A stretch of DNA of 36,481 nucleotides from Nanogingivalis sp963517825 (GTDB lineage: Bacteria > Patescibacteriota > Saccharimonadia > Saccharimonadales > Saccharimonadaceae): NCBI GenBank assembly GCA_963517825.1, contig CAUQGB010000007.1, forward strand, positions 1 to 36,481, read 5' to 3'. The notes under the pieces were generated by a model. It saw only the letters and a program-made list of their open reading frames with translations, ran no database searches and was not told where the DNA came from. This document shows, piece after piece, positions 1 to 8,333 of the stretch. Numbering within the stretch: position 1 is the first letter of the stretch; the number at the start of each line of letters is the position of its first letter. The position numbers and the translations under genes were made by a program.

Positions 1-1242
1 GTGATACTCAATAAACTCTTTATATGCTAGTTGATATAAATACTGCTTCGTTACTGATTCGATTCCTGGTTGTCCTTTTGGAACATTATTTTTCTCGATC
101 AGGGCATTATAGTACTTAGCATCAAATATGATGAACTGATTTCCCTGAATCGAAATAAAATCTGGAATCAATGTTTTTGTGGCTGTATTTCTTGTGAACG
201 ACCAATATGGCTTTTCTATTAAATCGATGAGTTTTTGATTTTCATCATATTTAGCGTTGAGACTACGAGGTAACTTAAGATTTTTCAATTCCACATCAAG
301 CTGGTTATCCATGGTTTCTGCACATATTTTTTCCCACACCAAATTGAACTTGTTTGTTCCAAATGATGAAAAGCAATCTTCATCATACAAAGTTCCATTT
401 TCATAAACGTATGTATATATTGTCTTTAAAATTAATTGCTTTCTTGTATTGAATTGTGTGCTTAACTCTTTTTCTAGCCTTTCTAATATATAATCGTCAT
501 CACCAAAATCGTCAAGTTGTTTATCAGATAGGTCCATCTCAGTTATCTCAAACAATTCAAGTAAGTCTGCATCTTTAAGTTCTTTCGATACTATTGTAAG
601 AATACACTCATGAAGTCGCTTAAAGTAATTATGATCATCTATAACTCTCTTCTTAGTTTGTAAATCAGTATAATATGGTCTATTATTATAAATAAGGGCA
701 AATGTATCGTTTATTGTCTTATCCCAAAGAATTTCTCCTAATCCATTGTTTTCGATAATATCCTGTGTATTGCTATATATGCCATTCTCATAATAGTCTT
801 GTAACAGAAAAAGCATTACTGCGAGCTGGTTGAAACTACTATGATCACTACTTTCAGTGAACATATGAATTATCTGCTCTTTTGATTTGTACTTCTTTAA
901 TACTTTAAGAATTTGGCATAGTTCTTCCTTTGGTTTATCATTGGATAATAAGTATTTTGGATAACACTTCAGAACAATACCATTCACAACAATGATACCA
1001 ACATATGTGAAGATATAATAATAACCTTTATCATCTACATCAATATTGGCAACTTCTATGTCTTCATCCATAAGTTCAGACATATCTTTCTGTTCATCTG
1101 AAGCTTTGACAGCTTTCAAGACACCATATTCTTTGAGCTTCTTGATTATTTTTATCAACTTATGTTCATCAAAGCATTCCAGTCTATTTCTGAGATCTTT
1201 CAGAGTGTATCGCTTTTGTTCTTGCAAAAACTTTGAAATCAT
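1..1242 (-). CDS. LlaJI-family restriction endonuclease subunit (R2-like), C-terminus cut by window edge
   Basis: An open frame of 414 codons reads from an ATG at 1242 to the first base of the window with no stop, so the C-terminus is missing. The N-terminus looks like a winged-helix segment (MISKFLQEQ...). Near the visible end (about residues 370-390) there is a PD-(D/E)XK nuclease signature: a PDF motif, then IIFDAKYY, giving the P-D and D-x-K residues. In LlaJI-type systems a McrB-like NTPase and such a nuclease subunit cut together. The McrB-like gene lies 13 bp upstream and a C5-cytosine methyltransferase precedes that, in the same operon order. A McrC-type subunit is the alternative, since both have the same partner. 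The family is assigned by motif and context only. Confidence 0.72.
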   Translation of the reverse strand, partial: MISKFLQEQKRYTLKDLRNRLECFDEHKLIKIIKKLKEYGVLKAVKASDEQKDMSELMDEDIEVANIDVDDKGYYYIFTYVGIIVVNGIVLKCYPKYLLSNDKPKEELCQILKVLKKYKSKEQIIHMFTESSDHSSFNQLAVMLFLLQDYYENGIYSNTQDIIENNGLGEILWDKTINDTFALIYNNRPYYTDLQTKKRVIDDHNYFKRLHECILTIVSKELKDADLLELFEITEMDLSDKQLDDFGDDDYILERLEKELSTQFNTRKQLILKTIYTYVYENGTLYDEDCFSSFGTNKFNLVWEKICAETMDNQLDVELKNLKLPRSLNAKYDENQKLIDLIEKPYWSFTRNTATKTLIPDFISIQGNQFIIFDAKYYNALIEKNNVPKGQPGIESVTKQYLYQLAYKEFIEYH

Positions 1243-1255
1243 ACATCAAGTCCTC

Positions 1256-2914
1256 TTAGTCATTAGATTGCTGATCAGCTTTATTTCCATGCAAACCTAA
1301 ATCATTGTTATTTGTGTTTAATGTATCACCATTATCAGGACTACTATTATTTTGCTGTGTAAATTGGGATAAAGTTGGCTTAAACTCCACTTTATTTGTT
1401 ATCGATGAATTGAAAATATAAATACCCTTATCATCAAATTCTTTGCAAATTGAAGAATATCTTGTCCTATTTCCTATATCGCAACCTTCAAATAATGTCT
1501 TACGTTTCTGCTTCGCCGCATCATCAAACAGATACATGATTACTTTACTCTTGAACGCATTTATGAATTTATCCTTGTCAATCACATCTCCACTTTTTGG
1601 GATAACAATGTCTTTATTTAAAAAGTAAGGGCCTAGTTGCTTATCCTCGTTAATATTTTGCTCTGCTAAGAAATCATTTATCGACTTACGAAGAGAATTC
1701 CACTCGATTATTTTTTTATTTTTTTCCTTTCCAAGTTCAACATACTTTCCCTTTATATTCACATCACTATCATCAATTCCAAGATATGTAAAATCCCATC
1801 TTCTCTTAAATGCAGTGTCCATGGGAAATACTCCTTGGTCTGCACTATTCATAGTTGCCCAAATAAACATATTATCTGGAATTTTTATCCTGTTATAATC
1901 ATTCGGATTTCCACCAAATTCATTTGCGAGATACTTTTTAATGTCTTCTGACGCCTGAATGTGGTATTCACTAACAAAGTCATCACCTCTATCAAGCAAC
2001 TGGAATATATCTCCAAATACAGCCGCAACATTAGCGCGGTTAATCTCTTCAACGATCAATAAGAATGGCTTAATAGTGTCAGTTCTGCTATTCTTCAATG
2101 CTTTAACATAAATACGCATGAAAGGTCCAGGAATATACTCATATGTAATTGCATCTTTTCCACTACTATCAACCGTAGGTACTGGCTTATATGTTCCTAC
2201 AAAATTTGCGTAAGAATAATCAGGGTGAAAAGTTACACGTTCATAATCATCGTTATTTTCATTTCCAATAAGACTCTTGGCATCTTGGTTGATACTAAAA
2301 CTCTTACCTGTTCCTGGCGCTCCAAAAAGTATTCTGTTACGTGAAAATGCCGATTCGAAACCCGTAGTAAAATTAATCTCTTTAGTAATATCCGTTTCTG
2401 CACTTATATCATTTTTGTCTATGTCATAGTCATAATTCACTTTGAGGAGCACCAAAATCTCACGTGTATCATCATCTCTTACAAATTCAATATTCGTAAG
2501 TTTAGGAACAATAATTTTTCTAACTATTTTACTAAAGATATCTTCTTCCGCTCTAACATAAACTCTGTTTGCATCATCATATTCAGTTAAATGGATTTTC
2601 ATTTCTGAATCCTGCATATTTTCAATAGAGTTATATAAATCTTGCCATGTCTCAATGCTTGCGTTCTTATATCTGTTGACATATTGAAAAACATACTCCA
2701 TTTTTACTTCATGCAAATAATTTAATAAATTGATTTTATTAAATCTATAGCTATACCCTTGATTAAATTTAAAAAAATCATTAATCTCTGTTATTTGACT
2801 TTTCGGCCCAATAAATAATTTAGCTTCTCCAGCACCTTTATCCGCATCAAGCTTCATATTACTAAATACAAAACTAGATGGCACTCCTCTAATAATTTTG
2901 TTTATCTTTGCCAT
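1256..2914 (-). CDS. McrB-like AAA+ NTPase, restriction subunit (R1-like)
   Basis: This 552-residue protein has an N-terminal non-catalytic half, which in the family binds DNA or target, and a C-terminal AAA+ motor. The Walker A is GAPGTGKS near residue 198. The Walker B region is LLIVEEINRAN, and the McrB-type sensor reads ATMNSADQGVFPMDTAFKRR. The motor would translocate DNA and drive the nuclease encoded 13 bp downstream. A clear ribosome-binding site (GGAGTG) precedes the ATG, and the gene starts 13 bp after the methyltransferase stop. The tail is Asn/Asp/Gln-rich and low in complexity. The gene lacks the TTCGAA-rich wording of the core genes, which fits horizontal acquisition. Confidence 0.85.
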   Translation of the reverse strand: MAKINKIIRGVPSSFVFSNMKLDADKGAGEAKLFIGPKSQITEINDFFKFNQGYSYRFNKINLLNYLHEVKMEYVFQYVNRYKNASIETWQDLYNSIENMQDSEMKIHLTEYDDANRVYVRAEEDIFSKIVRKIIVPKLTNIEFVRDDDTREILVLLKVNYDYDIDKNDISAETDITKEINFTTGFESAFSRNRILFGAPGTGKSFSINQDAKSLIGNENNDDYERVTFHPDYSYANFVGTYKPVPTVDSSGKDAITYEYIPGPFMRIYVKALKNSRTDTIKPFLLIVEEINRANVAAVFGDIFQLLDRGDDFVSEYHIQASEDIKKYLANEFGGNPNDYNRIKIPDNMFIWATMNSADQGVFPMDTAFKRRWDFTYLGIDDSDVNIKGKYVELGKEKNKKIIEWNSLRKSINDFLAEQNINEDKQLGPYFLNKDIVIPKSGDVIDKDKFINAFKSKVIMYLFDDAAKQKRKTLFEGCDIGNRTRYSSICKEFDDKGIYIFNSSITNKVEFKPTLSQFTQQNNSSPDNGDTLNTNNNDLGLHGNKADQQSND

Positions 2915-2927
2915 GATATTACACTCC

Positions 2928-4679
2928 TTACATTATCTCATTTTTAGCAACAGAGCTCAAAATTTCCCGCATAATTGCAATTAGCACATCTACGACAATT
3001 GAATTCCCAGCTTGCTGATACATTGATGTGTCTGAAACTACAATTTTAAAGCTATCGCAAAATCCCATTAACCTTAAACATTCTCTTGGAGTTAACTTTC
3101 TTAATCTTCCATTTGTATGAACATAATTATCGACTCCTGCTCTATGCATTTTATGCATAGTCGTCAACAACGGTCTAGCCACCTCTAAATCAGTTTCTGG
3201 GCGAGAATAAAATTTTTTGGTTCCAGTAGCCATTACATATTTTTCAACCTTTTCTGACAAAAAGTACTTTTCTAAATCTTCCATGGTTTTTTCCATATTT
3301 TTGTTTTCCTCAACAAAAATAAAATCACCATGCCAATTAAATTGTTGATTCTTCTTTTGACATAATGCTATTTCGCCATCTATTTGTGTATAACGCTTAG
3401 TGAGGTTTTTCTCACTAGTTACAAAATCAACGCCCTTCTTAGGAAGATAATATGCTCCTGAGACATTGTCCAACAGTATATCTTGCATCTTTTTTTTAAG
3501 AGGAATTGGCGCTGGGAATTCAAATTCTTTCAACATATTAATATCCGCTCTAAATCCAACCACAAACATTCTCTCTCTATTTTGAGGTATGCCATAATCT
3601 CTTGCGTTTAATACAGATGGCTTATTATTATATGTGTAATAGACCCTATACCCAAGATCCGCAAAAACCTCTTTCATCTTTTCCCAAGTACGACCACCGT
3701 CATTGCTAAGAATAGCTTTTACATTTTCGTATATAAAAACCTTAGGTTTTATTTCCTTTATTAAACGAGCATATTCGTAAAACAACGTTCCTCTTGTGTC
3801 TTCTAGTCCTCTTTGCTTTCCAACTAAGCTGAAAGACTGACAAGGGCTTCCACCAACAAATAAGTCAACCTGACCCTCATACTGTTTCCCATCCAAAAAA
3901 GCAACATTCCAATGGAAGTTGTTTTCAGAAATCTTATAGTTGGCCATATAGCTTTGTCTAACTTTATTCTGTGATTCTTTTCCAGCATAAAGATTATCAA
4001 CATATTTCTTACGATTTTCATAACCATCAATCTGTTTTAATTTTATACTTGTATCCAAGTATAGCAGCTTGTCATGAATCATCTCTAATCGTTCTGAAAT
4101 ATCCTTTCCTGACTTAACAATTTTTTTAATATTATGTTCATATTTCTTAGCAATAGTCTTTAGCGGCTCTGAATCAAATTCAATCTCATCGTTTATTAAT
4201 GTTAGTAGCACTCTAAGTATAAAAAATAAATTTGCCTCATCACTAGCATTATGTTTTCGAATCTCTAAGAGTTCTTTATATTTTTTCTTCTTAGATGCTT
4301 TTGATATATCCATTGAACTTTTTAATATACTGGTTGTATCATTTACAGCTTCATAAATCATCTTTAATTCTTCATTTGATACTCGTAATGCTTCTAGCAA
4401 TTTTTTCAATTCATAATCAACCCCTACGAGCATAACATCAAGTTGTGCAACATAATTGACAGATTCCTCATCAACAAAATCTGAATTAAAAGTTTGCACT
4501 TTCTTTTTTAGAGACTTTAGCTCAATTTCAATAGCGTTAATATCTATCTTTATCTTCGGTGTTTCCAATTCAACATCACCATTGTCACAAGCAAACACAA
4601 TTTCGTGATCAATGTTCATTCTATCTAAAGCATGTTCAATAGCACCAATTCCACTGAACACCGTAGCTAATCTTAACAT
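2928..4679 (-). CDS. DNA (cytosine-5-)-methyltransferase with a large insertion
   Basis: C5-cytosine methyltransferase motifs are all present. Motif I is FSGIGAIEHAL at residues 8-18, and the catalytic PCQS loop has Cys280. ENV lies near 318-320, followed by QNRERMFVVG, the target-recognition region, LTPRECLRLMGF and QQAGNSIVVDVL. The protein is 583 residues, whereas minimal members are about 320-400. The excess is a charged, predicted helical block (about residues 40-230) between the cofactor-binding start and the catalytic loop. The enzyme should protect the host sites from the two restriction subunits encoded downstream. An AAGGAG site precedes the ATG, 18 bp after the stop of the broken helix-turn-helix gene. 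Confidence 0.9.
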   Translation of the reverse strand: MLRLATVFSGIGAIEHALDRMNIDHEIVFACDNGDVELETPKIKIDINAIEIELKSLKKKVQTFNSDFVDEESVNYVAQLDVMLVGVDYELKKLLEALRVSNEELKMIYEAVNDTTSILKSSMDISKASKKKKYKELLEIRKHNASDEANLFFILRVLLTLINDEIEFDSEPLKTIAKKYEHNIKKIVKSGKDISERLEMIHDKLLYLDTSIKLKQIDGYENRKKYVDNLYAGKESQNKVRQSYMANYKISENNFHWNVAFLDGKQYEGQVDLFVGGSPCQSFSLVGKQRGLEDTRGTLFYEYARLIKEIKPKVFIYENVKAILSNDGGRTWEKMKEVFADLGYRVYYTYNNKPSVLNARDYGIPQNRERMFVVGFRADINMLKEFEFPAPIPLKKKMQDILLDNVSGAYYLPKKGVDFVTSEKNLTKRYTQIDGEIALCQKKNQQFNWHGDFIFVEENKNMEKTMEDLEKYFLSEKVEKYVMATGTKKFYSRPETDLEVARPLLTTMHKMHRAGVDNYVHTNGRLRKLTPRECLRLMGFCDSFKIVVSDTSMYQQAGNSIVVDVLIAIMREILSSVAKNEIM

Positions 4680-4697
4680 AAAGTTTTCTCCTTATAC

Positions 4698-4874
4698 TTA
4701 TTCTGCACTTTTCTCACTATTAACCCATTCATCTAATTCTTCTTTTTTAAATTTCCATTGGCGTTCAATTTTATGTGCAGGTATTCCATTGTTTTTCTTT
4801 ATCTATTCATGAACTGTCGTAGCTTTTACTCCAAGGTATTCGGCGGCTTCATCTGTATTAATCCACTTATCCAT
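4698..4874 (-). pseudogene. Excisionase/MerR-type helix-turn-helix protein, broken by an amber codon
   Basis: The frame reads MDKWINTDEAAEYLGVKA, then TTVHE, stop, IKKNNGIPAHKIERQ, then a WKFKKEELDEW ending; 58 codons precede the final TAA. Both halves match the HTH_17 (excisionase family) DNA-binding fold. The stop is TAG at 4803-4805, exactly where family members usually carry Trp (TGG), so a single base change explains it. It is the first gene behind the promoter at 4913-4941 and lies 18 bp before the methyltransferase, a usual place for a regulator. An in-frame ATG just upstream (4877) is an alternative start. Sequencing error or suppression cannot be excluded. Confidence 0.75.
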
Positions 4875-4912
4875 CATTATTTTCACTTTCTGCCTCAAAA
4901 GTTACCTTAACA

Positions 4913-4941
4913 ATTATACCACTATTTATATCATTTATCAA
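4913..4941 (-). promoter_or_regulatory. Sigma-A-type promoter of the restriction-modification operon
   Basis: On the minus strand a -35 box TTGATA (4936-4941) is followed by a 17-bp spacer and the -10 box TATAAT (4913-4918). TGG directly before the -10 gives an extended -10. It lies 38 bp upstream of the helix-turn-helix start and is the only strong promoter I see for the operon. Confidence 0.7.
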
Positions 4942-5051
4942 TTTTTTAAATAAGTTTATATTATATTTAATTATTATGTATCCGTTTGCGTATTATTTCA
5001 ATATTTTACATTCGTTAAAACCATTTTATAAAAAGGGTAATTATTAGTACT

Positions 5052-5824
5052 TTATTTAACTTCAGTTGTATGAAAAGAATTAATATTTTGTTCTAACTTT
5101 AAAACTTGAGAGTACCCTTGCATTTTTTTGAAGAAAAATTTTTTACAACCAAGAAATTCGCCATATTTCCCCTTCCTAGGGATTAATTTACCACCGCAGA
5201 AAGGATATTTTAAATTAAGAAAATTACAATGAGTATTTAATTTTATATAATTGTTCTCCAGTATTACATGGCATCTCTGTATCCTGTTTTCGAAATAACT
5301 AGTTTTACCTGGAGCTTCCTTAACTTTTTTACTATTAAAATCCATTTTTGAATCCAGCCAATCACTAATATTTTAAGTTCTCTCTAATATATAAAGTCTA
5401 TTTTTATTTTCGAGAATAATATTAAACACGATCAATCCTTCTAAATTTAAGCCTTTTATTTTTCATATTGCATTACATTTATTCCAAAATTTCTATCCTT
5501 CATTTTGTATTTATATTTAATCTCCAAAACAAATAAATCTAATTCATTTTTACATATAAAATCAATGTTGGATGTGTAAAAATATCTATTTAAAAATTTA
5601 TCTTCTAAAAGTATATTTTTTTCAACATCGTTTAGTACGTTATTCTCTAAAAAGTAAGTATAATATTTCTCTTTTAATTTTTTATTTTTTATTTCATTCT
5701 TGTAGTTTTTTCTAGATATATGAGAGTGTAATTCTAAAAAGGACTTAACTGTAAATTCATGTCGTATATTTAAATCTCTAATACTAATTTCATCTCCATT
5801 TAATAGAGTTTGAAATTTTTTCAT
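5052..5824 (-). pseudogene. Decayed nuclease-like protein with C-terminal zinc ribbon
   Basis: Two minus-strand frames look like one broken gene. The first (5456-5824, 122 codons) carries a PD-(D/E)XK-like stretch, IDFICKNELDLFVLEIKYKY, and ends at QYEK. Adding one A to the A-run at about 5460 would continue it as IKGLNLEGLIVFNIILENK. That frame meets an in-frame TAA near 5370 and runs on into the second piece (to 5052). There a topoisomerase-type zinc ribbon is visible (YPFCGGKLIPRKGKYG, then GC), but the first Cys is Tyr and the last CxxC pair is missing. Frameshift, stop and lost ligands all indicate decay. Lying behind the restriction system, it looks like remains of another nuclease. Confidence 0.6.
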
Positions 5825-5916
5825 TTGTTTTATTGTATTTGATATTTCTTTGTCTAAATTACTTAGTACATTCTTTGTTATAGAAAATATTTTTCTTAAC
5901 CACTATCAGCGTACCA

Positions 5917-6060
5917 CTAATTTTGGCTATACAGTGTTTTTGCTTCTTTTAAAAATTTCTCTTCAAATATTTTTTCGCTAATATACAAGATTAAAGCTTC
6001 TTTAGTTCTTTTTTTAGTGAAATATCTTTTTCCGTATTTATTCTCCATATGATACAGCAT
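5917..6060 (-). CDS. Small hypothetical protein, 47 residues
   Basis: A frame of 47 codons runs from ATG at 6060 to TAG at 5917. The protein is basic and mostly helical (MLYHMENKYGKRYFTKKRTK at the start, then EALILYISEK). A purine-rich stretch with GGGGAGTGAAA precedes the ATG and would serve as a ribosome-binding site. I recognise no family. It sits between the decayed nuclease and the core genes and may itself be a remnant. Confidence 0.35.
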   Translation of the reverse strand: MLYHMENKYGKRYFTKKRTKEALILYISEKIFEEKFLKEAKTLYSQN

Positions 6061-6264
6061 TTTCACTCCCCTATAGAACACGCAAATTTCAAGGTGGGTG
6101 CAAGTGGGTGTATTTTTTCTTGTTATCTATTCCCTATTGTCAACTCTTAACTATGGATATGTTACCACTTAGTTGATTTTTATCACAAAAAACAGAGCTC
6201 ACTCCAAGCTGCCGATACCTTTTAACGATAGCTGTAGGATAAGCCTTTATATTCTGTACTTTAT

Positions 6265-7590
6265 TTATTCACTGGGTGTAACTTTTGACATCAAAACAAC
6301 ACTCTCCACATGTGGCGTTCGTGGGAAAAAGTTATAGCCACGCGCATAAGTTATCTCGTATTTTTTGCTCAAAATTGCCACGTCACGCGCTTGTGTGGTT
6401 GGGTTACAGCTTAGGTAAATTACTTTTTCTGGCTCAATTTCGAGAATTTTCTCACAAACTTCGCGATTCATTCCGGCTCTTGGTGGGTCAACAATTAGGT
6501 TTGAACCTTTTTTGATGAACTCCAGCGCTTTCTCGCTTGGCGCCAAGATAGCTTTTGCGGTTTCTTCTCTATTTAGCTTTTTGATGTTTTTTTGCATTTC
6601 ATCCACCGCAAATTCATTGATTTCCACCAAGGTTAAATCGCCCGCGCCAATCGTAAGCCCAATTGAACCCACGCCAGAATATAAGTCGACTGTTGGTTTT
6701 GATGTATCGATGAATTTTTGCATATCGCGCAAAGCTTGCTCATAAACCGGTAAATTGATTTGAAAAAAGCTTTCCGTTGCGTAATTGAAGTCAATCCCCA
6801 GCACAGAATCTTGTAGTTTTTGATCTGTTGAGTTTTGGAGTCTTTTGGTAATCACACTAGCTGGCGACTTTGGATTCGAAAAGATAATTTCGAAGTTTTT
6901 AAAGTTGAGCTTCGAAAGCTCTTGCTCGCTAAAAATTGTAAAGTTTTCATCTTTCACATAAAGCTGAGCTGAAATTTCACACTTTTGACTGGCGCGAATC
7001 AACAAGGTTTTTAAATCTCGGCTTGGTGTTTTTCTTGCGCGCAGAATCTCAAGCACTTTTTGGCCAGCTTGATTAATTTCTGGCATCGCCAAACTTGTGC
7101 CTTCTACTGGGATTTTTCCCTTTCCGCCGCGTCTAAAGAATGCCAAATTTAGTTCACCGTCGTTTTCATCTTGTTCGGATTTTTCCCACCAAAATGAAAA
7201 TTCCACTTTGTTGCGGTATTTAAAAATTTTTCCGTCAGAATAAAGTTCTTCTTGATTTTTTAGCTCAATTTTTTCTTGGCGGAAACTTTCAAGGATTAAC
7301 TCTTGCTTGGTTTTTTGTTCGAAATCAAAATTAAAAATCTGCCACGGACTGGTTGAAAGAAAACTTTCGCTATCTTTTGGTTCAATTCTTTCGGTTGATT
7401 TTTCGAAAATTTCAACCGCAAAACCTTCAGCAAAACTCGATTTATTTTTGGTAATTTGAATTTTGGCGGTTTCGCCCGGCAAAACGCCCCACGCAAAGAT
7501 TTTTTTGCCCGATTCGAGCGTTCCCAAGGCTTGTCCGCCAGGGGTGATTTTATCAAACTTAGCTGTCTCAAACTTAATTTTTCGTGCCAT
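6265..7590 (-). CDS. TrmA/RlmD-family RNA (uracil-C5)-methyltransferase
   Basis: The 441-residue protein starts with a TRAM-like RNA-binding domain (about residues 1-60). The Rossmann methyltransferase domain carries FFQIN, DLYSGVGSIGL, DPPRAG, the catalytic SCNP and the closing FFPRTPHVE. It should transfer a methyl group to C5 of a uridine in 23S rRNA or tRNA. The cysteine cluster that holds the iron-sulphur centre in RlmD is not visible, so it is closer to the cluster-free RlmCD/TrmA-like members; the target base cannot be read from sequence. It follows the upstream methyltransferase by 2 bp and ends an operon of four. Confidence 0.88.
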   Translation of the reverse strand: MARKIKFETAKFDKITPGGQALGTLESGKKIFAWGVLPGETAKIQITKNKSSFAEGFAVEIFEKSTERIEPKDSESFLSTSPWQIFNFDFEQKTKQELILESFRQEKIELKNQEELYSDGKIFKYRNKVEFSFWWEKSEQDENDGELNLAFFRRGGKGKIPVEGTSLAMPEINQAGQKVLEILRARKTPSRDLKTLLIRASQKCEISAQLYVKDENFTIFSEQELSKLNFKNFEIIFSNPKSPASVITKRLQNSTDQKLQDSVLGIDFNYATESFFQINLPVYEQALRDMQKFIDTSKPTVDLYSGVGSIGLTIGAGDLTLVEINEFAVDEMQKNIKKLNREETAKAILAPSEKALEFIKKGSNLIVDPPRAGMNREVCEKILEIEPEKVIYLSCNPTTQARDVAILSKKYEITYARGYNFFPRTPHVESVVLMSKVTPSE

Positions 7591-7592
7591 AA

Positions 7593-8333
7593 TTACTCCA
7601 TTCTATCAAAATTTTTATTAAATTGCCAGATTTCAATCCAATCTTCACCCTTTAATTCGCTTGGTTTTTTGGTTTTAAATTTCAAGCCACAATGTTTTTT
7701 GTAAAATTCTGGAGTGGCGAACATTTTATCGATAAAATCGTTAAAAATCGGCTGTTCTTCTTTCGAAATTAGCGGAGTTTCTCGCCGTTTCATCTCGAAA
7801 AATACAGTTTCAACGGCTGGTGGTGGCGTGAAGTCATTCTTACGGAGTGGTTTCTTTATTTTATTTTCGAAAAAAGGAAAAGTTTTTGCACCCAAGGCCG
7901 AAGTGAAATTTTGTTCACCGGCGATTAGCTTACGCGCGAATTGTTTTTGTAGAATTAAATAAATACTTTTTGGTGGATTTTGGGCATTTGCGAGTTTTTG
8001 AATGATAGGCGAGCTCAAATGAAATGGAATATTCGCACAAACTTTATAGTTTTGAGGTAATTTTGAGAGGTTGAAGTGTAAGAAATCTGCACACAAAACC
8101 TCAACATTTTCAAGGTTTTTAGTGTTATTTTTTAATTTTTTGAAAGTTTCACTATCAAACTCAATTGCTAAAACTTGCGCAGATTTTTTACTGAGAGCAA
8201 AAGTAAAAACACCGCTTCCAGCACCAATATCTAGCGTAAAATCGCGTTTTCGAATATTACTATGCCCAACGAGCATTAGTGCGATTCGTGGCGATCGCAA
8301 GAAATTTTGTGAAATGCGGTGTTTTCGAGCCAT
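7593..8333 (-). CDS. rRNA adenine N6-(di)methyltransferase, RsmA/KsgA-Erm superfamily
   Basis: The 246-residue protein has the superfamily start HRISQNFL, SAM-binding motif I LDIGAGSG (residues 34-41), an acidic strand end (IEFD), CADFL, and the catalytic NIPF motif at 101-104. KsgA proteins normally carry GQNFL and NLPY. SQNFL with NIPF is more like Erm 23S rRNA methyltransferases, and at 246 residues it is shorter than a typical KsgA. It is either the housekeeping 16S dimethyltransferase in divergent form or an Erm-type resistance enzyme. Its ATG directly abuts the permease stop (TAAATG), so the two are translationally coupled. Enzyme class is sure, target is not. Confidence 0.85.
   Translation of the reverse strand: MARKHRISQNFLRSPRIALMLVGHSNIRKRDFTLDIGAGSGVFTFALSKKSAQVLAIEFDSETFKKLKNNTKNLENVEVLCADFLHFNLSKLPQNYKVCANIPFHLSSPIIQKLANAQNPPKSIYLILQKQFARKLIAGEQNFTSALGAKTFPFFENKIKKPLRKNDFTPPPAVETVFFEMKRRETPLISKEEQPIFNDFIDKMFATPEFYKKHCGLKFKTKKPSELKGEDWIEIWQFNKNFDRME

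Noticed and set aside
4698..4877. Recoding of TAG as a sense codon in this organism.
   Set aside because: TAG closes other genes here (for example the glycosyltransferase at 19127-19129), so a simple mutation is more likely.
6140..6264. Minus-strand open stretch of about 42 codons after the RNA methyltransferase (..YPTAIVKRYRQLGVSS..).
   Set aside because: It has no start codon, and an open stretch of this length is not rare by chance; I could not tie it to any family.
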